Shown: one piece after another, positions 13,348 through 22,887 of the stretch
How the letters are laid out: each line of letters opens with the position of its first letter
Position numbering within the stretch: position 1 is the stretch's first letter
NCBI GenBank assembly: GCA_016841965.1
Contig: JAEANN010000053.1
Location: 1 to 64,000, forward strand
Length of the DNA: 64,000 nucleotides
Origin: Candidatus Roseilinea mizusawaensis
GTDB taxonomy: Bacteria > Chloroflexota > Anaerolineae > J036 > Brachytrichaceae
Direction: 5' to 3'
Notes under the pieces: model-generated
The model's database searches: none
What the model was told of the DNA's origin: nothing
Seen by the model: only the letters and a program-made list of their open reading frames with translations
Translations under genes and position numbers: made by a program

Positions 13348-14730
13348 TTGGCCAACTCACCTGCCTCCATCGCGCTGCCATCGCTAGGTCATTTGAAACC
13401 CGAGTCGCTCAATCGCGCCATCGTCTCGTTGGCACTGCCGGCGGTGTTGGAGAACCTGCTGGTGTCGGCTGTGTTCATCGCCGACTCGTTTTTGATCGGG
13501 CACTTGAACGATCCTGCTGCGCTGGCCGCTGTTGGCATCAGCGGTTCCTACCTGTTTATCGCCAACGGCTTGTTCATGGCACTCTCGATCGGGGCCATGG
13601 CGCTGGTAGCGCGCGCCTACGGAGAGGGGAACGAAGCTCAGGCCAAGCGCATGAGTGGTCAGGCCATCACACTCAGCGTCGCGTTCGCCGTTGTGTGCAT
13701 GGTCACACTTTTTCCGCTGGCAGAGCCTTTTCTACGCTTGTTGATCGGCGACGAAGATGTGATCGGCCAGGGCACGTTGTACATTCACATCATCCTGTCC
13801 ACATCCATCCTGGCGTTCCCATTGCAGGTGATGACCGGCATCATGCGCGCCACGGGCGACACGCGCAGCCCGATGTACATCACCCTGTTCATGAACGTAG
13901 TCAATGTCGCGCTGGCCGCTGCGCTGATCTTCGGCATTGGCCCAATTCCTGCGCTACACATTGCTGGCGCCGGCTGGGGAGCAGCAATCGCACGGGCCGC
14001 CGGCGGGCTGATGGCGTTGTATGTCATGGTGGCCGGCCTCAGCCGGCTGCGGGTGAAGCTGCGCGAAATGGTGGTGTGGGACTGGCACGACGTGAAGCGC
14101 ATCTGGAGGATTGCGCTGCCCAGCATCATCGACAGCATCATCCAACGCGTGGGGTTTATCACCTTCACCGGCATCGTCGCCAGCCTGGGCACCGTCGTCG
14201 TCGCAGCAAACCAGATCGCCAACACGATCGAGTCTTTGTCTTTTCTGCCGGCATGGGGGTTCTCCATCGCCGCCGGCACGATCGTCGGGCAGGCGCTTGG
14301 CGCGCGCAATGTGCCCATCGCCGAACTCGCCACCCGACGCAGCATGTACCTGTCTGTCTTGGCCATGTCGGCCGCCGGGGTGCTGTTCGTGATCTTCGGC
14401 GGCGACATCGCCCGGTCGTTCGGCGCGACCGGCGAAGTGCTGGCGCTGGCCACGTTGGCGATTCAGCTCGCAGCCATCGAGCAACCCTTCATGGCGCTGC
14501 AAATGATCTACGGCGGCGCATTACGGGGGGCCGGCGACACGCGCTCCCCGATGATCGTGTCGCTGGTGGGCGTGATCTTCTTCCGTATCACGGCCGTCTA
14601 CCTGCTGGCGGTCGTCCTGCACCTGGGGCTGGCCGGCGTGTGGATTGGCACGGCCATCGACTGGGCCGGGCGCTCGGCAGTCATGTATCTGCTCTACCGG
14701 CGCGGCAAGTGGAAGACGTTGCGGATATGA
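13348..14730 (+). CDS. MATE family efflux transporter
   Basis: This is a 460 aa inner-membrane exporter of the NorM/DinF group, which extrudes cationic drugs or metabolites using Na+ or H+ gradients. About twelve hydrophobic segments form two homologous halves. Signatures include LPAVLENLLVSAVFIADSF in the first helix, GIMRATGDTRSP after helix 6 and its counterpart GALRGAGDTRSP in the second half. The best start is TTG at 13348 with GGAAGAG ten bases upstream; no ATG gives a better fit. The stop codon lies within a 16-bp tandem duplication. Substrate unknown. Confidence 0.93.
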   Translation: MANSPASIALPSLGHLKPESLNRAIVSLALPAVLENLLVSAVFIADSFLIGHLNDPAALAAVGISGSYLFIANGLFMALSIGAMALVARAYGEGNEAQAKRMSGQAITLSVAFAVVCMVTLFPLAEPFLRLLIGDEDVIGQGTLYIHIILSTSILAFPLQVMTGIMRATGDTRSPMYITLFMNVVNVALAAALIFGIGPIPALHIAGAGWGAAIARAAGGLMALYVMVAGLSRLRVKLREMVVWDWHDVKRIWRIALPSIIDSIIQRVGFITFTGIVASLGTVVVAANQIANTIESLSFLPAWGFSIAAGTIVGQALGARNVPIAELATRRSMYLSVLAMSAAGVLFVIFGGDIARSFGATGEVLALATLAIQLAAIEQPFMALQMIYGGALRGAGDTRSPMIVSLVGVIFFRITAVYLLAVVLHLGLAGVWIGTAIDWAGRSAVMYLLYRRGKWKTLRI

Positions 14731-14758
14731 TCCGTTGCGGATATGATCCGTTGCGGAT
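14717..14758. repeat. 16-bp tandem duplication across the MATE stop codon
   Basis: CGTTGCGGATATGATC occurs at 14717-14732 and 14733-14748, with a partial third copy (CGTTGCGGAT) at 14749-14758. The TGA stop (14728-14730) is in the first copy. Confidence 0.9.
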
Positions 14759-14773
14759 GCAGTCTGCGGAACT

Positions 14774-15289
14774 CTAGCGTGCGACTTCCCAGGCTAGATG
14801 TTGCAACTCGGGCAGGATGAGGCTGTCCATGGCCACCTGCACCGCATTGGGTGAACCCGGCATTGACACGACCACGCGCCCCCGATACACGCCGGCTGTA
14901 GCGCGCGATAGCATGGCTGCGGCGCCGACTTCCTGATAGCTGAGCATCCGGAAAAGCTCCCCAAAGCCAGGCAGGGTCTTTTCCAGTTTGCGGGCCAGCG
15001 CATCATAGGTTGTGTCGCGCGGGGCAATGCCGGTGCCGCCGGTGAACAGCACGATGCGCGCGTCGGTCTCGCTCACAATGTGGTCAAGCAAGGCGCCGAT
15101 GCGCTCCGGCTCGTCTTTCACAATCTGACGGAATACCACCCTGTGGCCGGCATCGGTGATGCGCTGTTCGATCAAATCGCCACCGGTGTCGTTCTCGCGC
15201 GTGCGCGTATCGCTCACGGTCACCACCGCTACAGACACTGCTCCCTGCCGGGCCGCAATCTCACGATGTTGTTGGGAAGACGCTGTCAT
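14774..15289 (-). CDS. moaB: Molybdenum cofactor biosynthesis protein MoaB/Mog
   Basis: This 171 aa protein of the MoaB/MogA family adenylates molybdopterin during molybdenum cofactor synthesis. The family core is complete: [10 protein letters not shown] near the N-terminus, the pterin-binding [13 protein letters not shown] loop, and [11 protein letters not shown] toward the C-terminus. Length matches MoaB. No other cofactor genes are adjacent. It converges with the MATE gene and diverges from tyrS, whose promoter overlaps its upstream region. No clear SD precedes the ATG. Confidence 0.93.
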   Translation of the reverse strand: MTASSQQHREIAARQGAVSVAVVTVSDTRTRENDTGGDLIEQRITDAGHRVVFRQIVKDEPERIGALLDHIVSETDARIVLFTGGTGIAPRDTTYDALARKLEKTLPGFGELFRMLSYQEVGAAAMLSRATAGVYRGRVVVSMPGSPNAVQVAMDSLILPELQHLAWEVAR

Positions 15290-15301
15290 ACATGCTGCAT
15301 T

Positions 15302-15330
15302 CTACAGTGCCGCAGGCGATGGATATAATC
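15302..15330 (+). promoter_or_regulatory. Predicted sigma-70-type promoter for tyrS
   Basis: TCTACA (15302-15307) and a perfect TATAAT (15325-15330) are separated by 17 bases. This gives a leader of roughly 100 bases before tyrS. No T-box anti-terminator was recognised in it. Confidence 0.5.
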
Positions 15331-15405
15331 GCCGCAGCCCAATTCCGGATTGCAGTTTGAGGCCTGACGCCGGCTGATCTCACTGCACGTGCGTCATGAT
15401 CAACA

Positions 15406-15433
15406 GCGAAAATCCGAAATCTAAAAGCCGAAA
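15406..15433. repeat. Heptad (7-bp period) array directly ahead of tyrS
   Basis: Four consecutive 7-bp words, GCGAAAA, TCCGAAA, TCTAAAA and GCCGAAA, end five bases before ATG 15439. They occupy the place where an SD would normally be. Confidence 0.7.
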
Positions 15434-15438
15434 TCACC

Positions 15439-16713
15439 ATGTCAACCATTCTCGATGAACTCAAGTGGCGCGGCCTGCTCTACGATGCCAGCGACGGCGT
15501 GGCCGATCTGCTGTCGCACAAGCATGTAACGCTGTACAACGGCTTCGATCCGACCAGCGACAGCCTGCACGTGGGGCATCTGGTGCCGTTGATGGCGCTG
15601 GCACGCTTCCAACGCTTTGGGCATTCCCCCATCGCCCTGGCCGGCGGGGGCACCGGCATGATTGGCGATCCCAGCGGCAAGTCTCAGGAGCGTCAATTGC
15701 TCACAGCGGCCCAAGTCGAGGCCAACGTCGAAGCCATCAAACAACAACTGGCCCACTTCCTGGATTTTGAGGTGAGGAGCAACCCGGCCCGCGTGATGAA
15801 CAATGCCGACTGGCTGGCCCCAATGTCCATGATGAGCTTCCTACGCGACATCGGCAAGCACATCACGGTCAACTACATGCTGTCTAAAGACTCGGTCAAA
15901 AGCCGGCTCTCGACCGAGAGCGGCATTTCATTCACCGAGTTCAGCTACATGCTGCTTCAATCCTACGACTTCGTTTATCTGTTTCAACATCATGGGTGCG
16001 TGCTGCAAACTGGCGGCAGCGACCAGTGGGGCAACATCACCGCCGGCGTAGATTTGATTCGCCGCATGACCGGCGGCAAAGCCTATGGCCTGGTATACCC
16101 GCTTATCGTCAAAGCCGACGGCACCAAGTTTGGCAAGACCGCAGGCGGCTCGGTGTGGCTGGATCCAAAGCGCACCTCGCCTTATCGCTTCTACCAGTTC
16201 TGGATCAACACCGATGACGCCGATGTGGTGCGTTACCTGAAATTCTTCACCTGGCTGAGCGAAGCCGAGATAGCCGAGCTGGCCCATCAGGTCGCCACAC
16301 AGCCGGAGAAGCGCGAGGCCCAGCAGCGCCTGGCGCGCGAACTGACGCGCATAACACACGGCGAGACAGCACTGGCACGCGCCGAGATGGCATCGCACGT
16401 TTTGTTCGGCGGCGCAATGGCCGGCCTGAGCGCAAGCGACGTGCAAGAGATTTTCGAGGATGTCCCAACTGCCACACTGGCCCGCCAGCAACTCGAAGGC
16501 GCCGGCGCGCTCTTGCTCGATGTCCTCGTCACAGCCAAGCTTGCCACCTCGAAGGGCGATGCGCGTCGAACCGTAGAGGGCGGTGGCATATACGTCAACA
16601 ATCAGCAGGTCGTCGATCCCGCGCGCACAATCTCGCTCAACGACACAATCGACGGCCAGTTTGTGGTGCTGCGCAAAGGGCGCAAGAGCTATTGCCTGCT
16701 CAAACTGGTGTGA
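15439..16713 (+). CDS. tyrS: Tyrosine--tRNA ligase
   Basis: This class I aminoacyl-tRNA synthetase (424 aa) charges tRNA-Tyr. The Rossmann catalytic domain holds the HIGH-equivalent HVGH at residues 44-47 and a KMSKS-equivalent KFGKT near residue 230. [12 protein letters not shown] is the tyrosine-recognition loop typical of bacterial TyrS. The C-terminal S4 RNA-binding domain is marked by [14 protein letters not shown]. The protein is full length and gene order suggests it is transcribed alone. No SD is visible; a 7-bp repeat array replaces it. Confidence 0.98.
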   Translation: MSTILDELKWRGLLYDASDGVADLLSHKHVTLYNGFDPTSDSLHVGHLVPLMALARFQRFGHSPIALAGGGTGMIGDPSGKSQERQLLTAAQVEANVEAIKQQLAHFLDFEVRSNPARVMNNADWLAPMSMMSFLRDIGKHITVNYMLSKDSVKSRLSTESGISFTEFSYMLLQSYDFVYLFQHHGCVLQTGGSDQWGNITAGVDLIRRMTGGKAYGLVYPLIVKADGTKFGKTAGGSVWLDPKRTSPYRFYQFWINTDDADVVRYLKFFTWLSEAEIAELAHQVATQPEKREAQQRLARELTRITHGETALARAEMASHVLFGGAMAGLSASDVQEIFEDVPTATLARQQLEGAGALLLDVLVTAKLATSKGDARRTVEGGGIYVNNQQVVDPARTISLNDTIDGQFVVLRKGRKSYCLLKLV

Positions 16714-16951
16714 CGGGCGTCGCTTCCTCGGCCGGTTTAGCAGCCCTGCTCAGGGCAGCATACAACGTTGGCCGATCAGTTGCAAGTCCAGCCCAATCCG
16801 GCCGAAGGATATCGGCGGGATAGACAGACAGTGCGTGGCAAGCATGGGCATAAGCACGGATGATGAGCATGTACCGCCGAAGTATACTGGCTGCCATCGC
16901 AAGTCATGTGACAATCAGGGTTACAAACGACTCTTACATACGAGGTTGAGC

Positions 16952-17590
16952 ATGAATCACATGGAAATCAACCACAGCTCAGAGCCAATCCGGCTTTTCA
17001 AGTCCGACTTTCTAGAGTTTTTCACCCATATCCACCCGGCAGTAGTCGTAGCCATCTGGCTGCCGGTGTCAGGCTATTTCCTCGCCCTGTCGATCGTGAC
17101 GGCGCCGGCGGATACAGCGGCGTTGCACATTCCGCTGGGTTTCTTGGCCGGCCTGTTCGTGTGGACGCTGACAGAATATCTGGTTCATCGTTTTGTGTTC
17201 CACTACGAGCCACGCAGCGAGCCGATGAAGCGTTTCTTCTTCCTGTTCCACGGGGTACACCACGCCCAGCCACAGTGCAAGACCCGCCTGGTGATGCCGC
17301 CGGCAGTGAGCATCCCCGGCGCTATTGTGATCTACCTGTTGTTCAGCTTAATTCTGGGCAATTTGCTGGGCGCGCCGCATTGGATCGCGCCGGTGTTCTC
17401 TGGATTCGTGCTGGGGTATTTGGTATACGACATGATTCACTATGCCACACACCATCTCCCGATGCACGGCCGGGTGATGAAATATCTGAAACGCTATCAC
17501 ATGCTGCACCACTTCAAGACACCTGAAGAGCGCTATGGCGTCAGCTCCCCGTTGTGGGATTTTGTATTTGGCACTGCGCCCAAAGAGTAA
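16952..17590 (+). CDS. Fatty acid hydroxylase / sterol desaturase family membrane protein
   Basis: This 212 aa integral membrane di-iron enzyme belongs to the fatty acid hydroxylase superfamily. The eight-histidine pattern is complete: HRFVFH, HGVHHAQP, HYATHHLP and HMLHHF. Hydrophobic segments lie around residues 28-48, 55-75, 105-125 and 130-150. The arrangement, close to FA2H-like and carotene hydroxylase-like proteins, suggests hydroxylation of a lipid acyl chain or a carotenoid. The start 16952 is supported by GAGG seven bases upstream; the open frame extends into tyrS without support. The 238 bases before it contain no recognisable gene. Confidence 0.88.
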   Translation: MNHMEINHSSEPIRLFKSDFLEFFTHIHPAVVVAIWLPVSGYFLALSIVTAPADTAALHIPLGFLAGLFVWTLTEYLVHRFVFHYEPRSEPMKRFFFLFHGVHHAQPQCKTRLVMPPAVSIPGAIVIYLLFSLILGNLLGAPHWIAPVFSGFVLGYLVYDMIHYATHHLPMHGRVMKYLKRYHMLHHFKTPEERYGVSSPLWDFVFGTAPKE

Positions 17591-17609
17591 GCCCCGGCAG
17601 AGTGCTCGC

Positions 17610-18263
17610 TCATCCAAGCGTCGTCATGCCATGTTGGATGGCGAACTTGACCAGCGCGGCCAGATCGCTCACACCCAGCTTGTGCATCAGACGACTGCGG
17701 TAGGTTTCGATGCTTTTTGTCGAGAGATAGAGCATCTCGGCGATCTCGGCGCTGGTCTTGCCCTCGGCCACCAATTGCAGAATCTGGCGCTCGCGCGGGC
17801 TGAGGCGCTCAATCGGGCTTTTCAGCACAGCCTGGCGCAGCGGGTGGTCTTCATCAATCGATGCAGCATCCACAATCTTTTCGCTGAAGTAGCGCTGGCC
17901 GGCGGCGAGGGCGCGCACAGCCTGCACTACCTCTGCGCCGGCAGACTCTTTGAGCAGAAAACCACGCGCACCGGCGTTGAGCGCGCGGAAAATATGCTCG
18001 TTGGTGGAGTACATGGAAAGCATCAAAATCTCCACCGATGGGCACGCGCGCTGGATCTCCTGGGCGGCGTCGATGCCATTTAAGCCCGGCATGGCGATAT
18101 CCATCACCACCACATCTGGCAGAAGCTGCTGCGCCAGGACTACGGCTTGCCGGCCGTCCGAGGCATCGCCGACAACCTCGATATCGCCCTGAGTTTCGAG
18201 CAGGATGCGCAACCCATCACGCACCACTGCATGATCATCTGCCAACAGAACGCGAGTCGTCAT
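17610..18263 (-). CDS. NarL/FixJ-type response regulator
   Basis: This 217 aa DNA-binding response regulator has a receiver domain (residues 1-118) with the acidic pair D9-D10, phospho-acceptor D55 in VVVMDIAMPG and K105 in FLLKES. A LuxR-type helix-turn-helix follows (about 152-210; LSPRERQILQLVAEGKTSAEIA). It overlaps the 3' end of the upstream kinase gene by 29 bases, so the two are translationally coupled. The neighbouring divergent sugar ABC operon is a plausible target, which is inference. Confidence 0.95.
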   Translation of the reverse strand: MTTRVLLADDHAVVRDGLRILLETQGDIEVVGDASDGRQAVVLAQQLLPDVVVMDIAMPGLNGIDAAQEIQRACPSVEILMLSMYSTNEHIFRALNAGARGFLLKESAGAEVVQAVRALAAGQRYFSEKIVDAASIDEDHPLRQAVLKSPIERLSPRERQILQLVAEGKTSAEIAEMLYLSTKSIETYRSRLMHKLGVSDLAALVKFAIQHGMTTLG

Positions 18264-19410
18264 GCGTCCACCTTAGGATCGCGACAGGAATCTCGACCAG
18301 CACACGCGTGCCAGCCCCTGAAGCAGATTCTATGCGCAGGTGGCCGCCTATGGCCGCAGCGCGCTCCTGCATGCCAATCAGTCCCCAGCCGGCCCGCTGT
18401 TCGTTCGAGCGATAGGATGAAGCATCAAAGCCAACCCCATCATCCGCAATCATCAGTCGAACCATATCCCTGTCTTGCTCGTATCGCACCACAACCAATT
18501 TGGCGTGCGCGTGTTTAGCCGCATTGGTCAACGCTTCCTGCGCGATGCGAAACAAGCCGATTTCCGCTGCTTGCCCAAGGCGTGGATCCGGCTCCCGGCC
18601 CTCTACAACCGTTTCGACACCCGTGCGCTCTGTGAAGCGCCGGCAGAACCATCGCAAGGCAACCAACACGCCATAGTCATCGAGCACCGGCGGACGCAGA
18701 TCCGAGTTCAGATCGCGGATACGTTCGATGGTTTCCCCCAACAAGGCTATGGCCGTGTCCAGCTTCGGCCTCAGGCGCGCCATCTCGTCCTGCGGCAGCA
18801 AGCTGCGCACAATGTTGAGATTGATCCCCAACGCCGTCAGATTTTGTCCAACACGATCGTGCAGCTCAATGGCCAGACGCCGCCGCTCTGTCTCCTGGGC
18901 TTCGGACATACGGGCCGCGAGCTTATGCATCTGCTCGCGCTGCTTGCGCACAGCATGCGACAGCATGACATTATCGAGCGCAAGCGCCAACCAGCTTGCC
19001 ACTTCGCGCAGAATCGAACTCGCCTCATCTGTACGGTCTTCTGGTGAACTCAACGCCAGCGCCAGCAGGCCGACCAGTTCGCCACGCGCAGTCAGTGGAA
19101 GCATCTCGGTCATGCCACGCTCACGGAGATGCTCCACGAACTGCGATGCGCCGCGCAGGGCGCTGATTTGCTCCCCGGCGCCGGCTGTACATCCGACCGG
19201 GTATTCACGACCCGGCTGGATGGGCGCACAAGACGCGCCCTCATCACACCACGAGGCGACAATCCTGAACACCTGAGCAGCGCAATCCAGCACAGCCACG
19301 CATACCCAGCAACATGGCGCCAGACCACGAATGTGGCGCAGCGCCACGGCGCCAACTTCTTCGGGAGAGCGCGCTGTGGAAATGGATTGATACCAGATGA
19401 GATCGGGCAT
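18235..19410 (-). CDS. Sensor histidine kinase, GAF plus HisKA_3 (NarX/DegS class)
   Basis: This 391 aa kinase has no obvious membrane segment. Residues about 10-148 form a GAF-like sensory domain rich in cysteine. A coiled coil leads to the HisKA_3 dimerisation domain with phospho-acceptor H184 in IELHDRVGQ. The HATPase_c domain shows the N box EALTNAAKHA and G boxes ADDGVGFD and GWGLIGM. It phosphorylates the NarL-type regulator encoded just downstream. Several cysteines in the GAF part (for example WCDEGASCAP) could sense redox or bind a cofactor, but this is speculative. Confidence 0.93.
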   Translation of the reverse strand: MPDLIWYQSISTARSPEEVGAVALRHIRGLAPCCWVCVAVLDCAAQVFRIVASWCDEGASCAPIQPGREYPVGCTAGAGEQISALRGASQFVEHLRERGMTEMLPLTARGELVGLLALALSSPEDRTDEASSILREVASWLALALDNVMLSHAVRKQREQMHKLAARMSEAQETERRRLAIELHDRVGQNLTALGINLNIVRSLLPQDEMARLRPKLDTAIALLGETIERIRDLNSDLRPPVLDDYGVLVALRWFCRRFTERTGVETVVEGREPDPRLGQAAEIGLFRIAQEALTNAAKHAHAKLVVVRYEQDRDMVRLMIADDGVGFDASSYRSNEQRAGWGLIGMQERAAAIGGHLRIESASGAGTRVLVEIPVAILRWTHDDSRSVGR

Positions 19411-19486
19411 GGTCGGATCCTGACCTCACAGGTCATACGTCATGTATTACACACAATATACCCCAGCACATTAAATCCACTTAATG

Positions 19487-19501
19487 AACGGTTAAAACGG
19501 T
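19487..19501 (+). promoter_or_regulatory. Possible operator: paired AACGGT half-sites before the sugar ABC operon
   Basis: AACGGT occurs at 19487-19492 and again at 19496-19501 in the 120-bp divergent gap between the kinase and the first permease gene. The spacing of 9 bp is close to one helical turn. It is only suggestive. Confidence 0.2.
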
Positions 19502-19530
19502 CTTGAACTAGCCTGGATACCTTTCTCAGA

Positions 19531-20448
19531 GTGAAGTCGCCACCAAACAATCAAAACCTCATAGGGCGCATACGGCGCGACTGGCGCGAATGGCTGACAT
19601 TCGTCCTCCTGGCCGGCCCAAATCTCGGTTTGTTCGTCATCTTCACCTACGCGCCGATGCTCAACAACGTACTGTTGTCATTTCAGGAGTATGACCTGAT
19701 CCGCTCGACCGGCACCTGGGTTGGGCTAACGAATTTTCAGACAGTGTTCAACAGCTCGCAGACAGGCCGTATCCTGCTGAACACGCTCGTCTTCACCGTC
19801 GCATCAGTCGGGGGCGTGCTCTTGCTGGGCCTGTTCGGCGGCCTATTGCTCAATCAGCCCTTGCGCGGCCGAAACGCGGCGCGCAGCATTCTCTTCTCTC
19901 CTTTCATTATCTCCGGCGCCGCGATTGCGATTGTGTGGATCTACATCTTCGATCCACGCTTCGGGCTGCTCTACACCATTCTGAAGTGGTTGGGATTGAC
20001 ATCGCCGAACTGGCTCGGCGATCCCAACTGGGCCTTGTTGGCAGTCATTATCGTATACATCTGGCGCAATTTGGGCTACGCCACGGTGATCTACATTGCC
20101 GGCCTGCAAGCCATTCCCGCCGACCTGTATGAAGCCGCCCGGGTTGATGGGGCCGGCCTGTGGGCGCGCATGCGGCACGTCACGCTGCCCGGTCTTGCGC
20201 CGGTCGTGTTTTTCCTGATCGTCACCAGCATCCTCAGCTCATTCCAGGCGTTCGACTTGATTAATGTCATGACAAGAGGCGGCCCGGCCAACGCCACCAA
20301 TACGCTGATTTATCACCTCTACGAGATGGCGTTCATCAACCTGTCAGTCGGCCGGGCGGCTGTGATTGCGCTGGCGCTATTCGGGCTGATGTTCATCGTG
20401 ACCCTGTTGCAACTGCGCTATCTCGAGCGCCGGGTGACCTACGCCTAG
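19531..20448 (+). CDS. Sugar ABC transporter permease (MalF/UgpA type)
   Basis: This 305 aa membrane subunit belongs to a CUT1-type carbohydrate importer. Six membrane helices are predicted, and the cytoplasmic EAA loop reads EAARVDGAGLWARMRHVTLP, which contacts the ATPase. The start is GTG at 19531 with a weak SD, so the exact N-terminus is uncertain. It is the first gene of a three-gene operon and lies divergent from the NarL-type two-component pair. The operon encodes no ATPase; a shared MsmX-like ATPase elsewhere is the usual solution. Confidence 0.93.
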   Translation: MKSPPNNQNLIGRIRRDWREWLTFVLLAGPNLGLFVIFTYAPMLNNVLLSFQEYDLIRSTGTWVGLTNFQTVFNSSQTGRILLNTLVFTVASVGGVLLLGLFGGLLLNQPLRGRNAARSILFSPFIISGAAIAIVWIYIFDPRFGLLYTILKWLGLTSPNWLGDPNWALLAVIIVYIWRNLGYATVIYIAGLQAIPADLYEAARVDGAGLWARMRHVTLPGLAPVVFFLIVTSILSSFQAFDLINVMTRGGPANATNTLIYHLYEMAFINLSVGRAAVIALALFGLMFIVTLLQLRYLERRVTYA

Positions 20449-20476
20449 GCGGACAAGACCGCGCAAGGAAAAGCCC

Positions 20477-21388
20477 ATGGACAGCGCTCCCACCACCACA
20501 CACGCCAACACGCAACTTGCAGCCCGCGTCAGCGCGGCAACTGCATCGGTAAGATCGGCGCGGGCCGAACATCTTGTTCACCGCGCGCTGGGCTACGCAG
20601 CGATGGCCGGCATTGTTGTCATCATCGGCCTGCCGGTGTTGTGGCTACTCACCGGCGCCGTAAAGACCAACCGCGAGATCTTCAGCCCGGTCGTGCAATG
20701 GCTGCCGGCCAACCCCACCCTGGACAACTTCGGGCGCGCCTGGCAGGCAGCCCCATTTGACCGTTACTACATCAACAGCATCATCACCACACTAGCAGGC
20801 GGCCTGGCCGAAGTCATCATGGCAATCACCACCGCCTATGCCCTGGTCTACGTGCGCTTTCCCAAACGCGACTGGGTCTTTGCGTTACTGCTGGTTGCGC
20901 TGATGGTGCCGGAAGAGGTGGTGATCGTGCCGAACTACCTGACCGTCGCCAACTGGGGACTGGTCAACACCTACGCCGGCATTGTGCTGCCCGGCGCATC
21001 CATCGCGTTTGGCACTTTTTTGCTGCGCCAGTATTTCCGCACGATCCCGGTCGATCTGACCGACGCGGCGCGGGTGGATGGCGCCGGCCACGTGCGCGCC
21101 ATGCTGTCCATCGTAGTGCCGATTGCTGCGCCGGCTGTAGCCACCACAGCCATGCTTTCGTTCGTCGCCAAGTGGAACGAGTATCTGTGGCCGCTCATCG
21201 TCACGACGACTCAGGAATTCCGCACCTTGCCGATCGGGCTGCGTTGGCTGCTGGATCAGGAAGGCAACACGGAATGGGGGGTGGTGATGGCCGCCACATT
21301 ATTCGTGGTTGCGCCGGTCATCGTCGTGTTCTTGTACGCCCAGCGCTTCCTGGTCAGCGGCATCGCCGCCGGCGCTGTCAAAGGTTGA
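20477..21388 (+). CDS. Sugar ABC transporter permease (MalG/UgpE type)
   Basis: This 303 aa protein is the second membrane subunit of the same carbohydrate importer. A basic cytoplasmic N-terminus is followed by six hydrophobic helices. The EAA loop reads TDAARVDGAGHVRAMLSIVV. A good SD (AAGGA) lies eight bases before ATG 20477. It follows the first permease by 28 bases, so the two are co-transcribed and form the transmembrane heterodimer. Confidence 0.94.
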   Translation: MDSAPTTTHANTQLAARVSAATASVRSARAEHLVHRALGYAAMAGIVVIIGLPVLWLLTGAVKTNREIFSPVVQWLPANPTLDNFGRAWQAAPFDRYYINSIITTLAGGLAEVIMAITTAYALVYVRFPKRDWVFALLLVALMVPEEVVIVPNYLTVANWGLVNTYAGIVLPGASIAFGTFLLRQYFRTIPVDLTDAARVDGAGHVRAMLSIVVPIAAPAVATTAMLSFVAKWNEYLWPLIVTTTQEFRTLPIGLRWLLDQEGNTEWGVVMAATLFVVAPVIVVFLYAQRFLVSGIAAGAVKG

Positions 21389-21483
21389 CTACGAATGGTC
21401 AAGCAGGAACGGCAAGCAGACAGGCCAGATCGGTTTGCCGCTCGTGCTGGGTCATTCGCCCAACACAAGCTGGAGAAGAGGTA

Positions 21484-22866
21484 ATGAAAACGAGCAAGAC
21501 TATTTCGCGACGCAATCTGTTGAAGGGAATCGCACTAGGCGCCGGCGCTGCAACGCTGGCCGCCTGCGCGCCGGCCAGCCAGAGGCCAGCGCCTGCCGAA
21601 GCGCCGCAGTCTGAAGCAGCCACACAACCGGCTGCCGCCCCCGCCGCGCCGAGTGGGCCGACTGAAATCGTGTACTGGGGCTTCAGCGGCGGCCTCGGCA
21701 ATACCGAGGACGAACTGGTGAAGATGTACAACGACAAGAATACCGGCGTCACCATCAAGCGCGAAGTGCAGGGCAACTACGAAGAGACCGCGCAGAAACT
21801 CACCGCGCAACTTGCCGCCAAGAGCGATCTGCCGCAGATCGTTCTGTTGTCCGACGTGTGGTGGTTCAAGTTCTATCGCTCAGGCTCGCTGCTGCCGCTA
21901 AACGAACTGGTGGCCGCACAAAAGATGGACACTGCCGACTTTGTTGATTCGCTGTGGATCGAGGGCGTGCGCAAAGGCGTGCAGCACTGGATTCCCTTTG
22001 CGCGCAGCACGCCGCTGTTCTACTACAACGCGGACATGCTGGAAGCGGCCGGCCTAGAAGCGCGCGGCCCCAAGACATGGAACGAGTTCATGGAGTGGGC
22101 GCCAAAACTGGTTCAGAAGGAAGGTGACACGCTGAAAGTTGCGGCCTTTGCCCACCCTGGCGCTGCGTCCTATATCGCCTGGCTGTTCCAATGTGTGGCC
22201 TGGCAGTTCGGCGGCAGCTACAGCGACGCCGAGTTCAACATCAAGCTGCTGGAGCCGGACACCGTGCGCGCCGGCCAGTTTTATCAAGACACTGTGAACA
22301 AGATGGGCTGGGCCATCGCCTCGCAGGACGTGCAGAAAGACTTCGTAACCGGCCTGGCCGCCACGGCGATGCTCTCGACCGGCAGCCTGGCCGGCGTGTT
22401 GCGCGACGCCACTTTCCGCGTCGGTACCGCCTTCCTACCGGAAGAGAAGCAATTCGGATGCTGCACCGGCGGCGCAGGCCTGGCCATTCTGGCCGGCGCC
22501 TCGCCAGACAAAGCCGCTGCCGCCATGCAATACATCGACTGGGCCACCGGCAACGAAGGCGGCGCGTTCTGGTCGCAGAACACCGGCTACATGCCGGTGC
22601 GCAAGAGCACCGCAGCCAGCGAGTCCTACGCCAAATTCTTCGAAGAGCGCCCGCAGGCCAAGACGGCTGTCGAGCAACTGCCCAAGACCAAACCACAAGA
22701 CGCCGCGCGTGTGTTCATCCCCGGCGGCGACCAGATCATCGGCAAAGGTCTGGAGCGCATCATCATCAGCAAGGAAGACGTGACAACGGTATGGACCGAT
22801 GTGACCGCTGAACTCAACCGGGAAGCCGAGCCGGTCAAGCGAGACATCGCCGCCATGGGTGGCTGA
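21484..22866 (+). CDS. Sugar ABC transporter substrate-binding lipoprotein with Tat-type signal
   Basis: This 460 aa extracytoplasmic binding protein (SBP_bac_1 family) captures the sugar for the two permeases upstream. The N-terminus holds a twin-arginine motif (SRRNLLK, residues 8-14) and a lipobox LAAC with C28, suggesting export of a folded lipoprotein. A short Pro/Ala linker precedes the mature domain (IVYWGFSGG). The start 21484 is supported by GGAG eight bases upstream. The opposing ribulokinase and isomerase genes suggest an arabinose-, ribulose- or related pentose-containing substrate. That link is inference. Confidence 0.94.
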   Translation: MKTSKTISRRNLLKGIALGAGAATLAACAPASQRPAPAEAPQSEAATQPAAAPAAPSGPTEIVYWGFSGGLGNTEDELVKMYNDKNTGVTIKREVQGNYEETAQKLTAQLAAKSDLPQIVLLSDVWWFKFYRSGSLLPLNELVAAQKMDTADFVDSLWIEGVRKGVQHWIPFARSTPLFYYNADMLEAAGLEARGPKTWNEFMEWAPKLVQKEGDTLKVAAFAHPGAASYIAWLFQCVAWQFGGSYSDAEFNIKLLEPDTVRAGQFYQDTVNKMGWAIASQDVQKDFVTGLAATAMLSTGSLAGVLRDATFRVGTAFLPEEKQFGCCTGGAGLAILAGASPDKAAAAMQYIDWATGNEGGAFWSQNTGYMPVRKSTAASESYAKFFEERPQAKTAVEQLPKTKPQDAARVFIPGGDQIIGKGLERIIISKEDVTTVWTDVTAELNREAEPVKRDIAAMGG

Positions 22867-22887
22867 CCACAGCACTACCCCGCACTC

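Noticed and set aside
15290-15438. T-box riboswitch before tyrS
   Set aside because: The 149-bp gap shows no T-box consensus, specifier loop or terminator/antiterminator pair.
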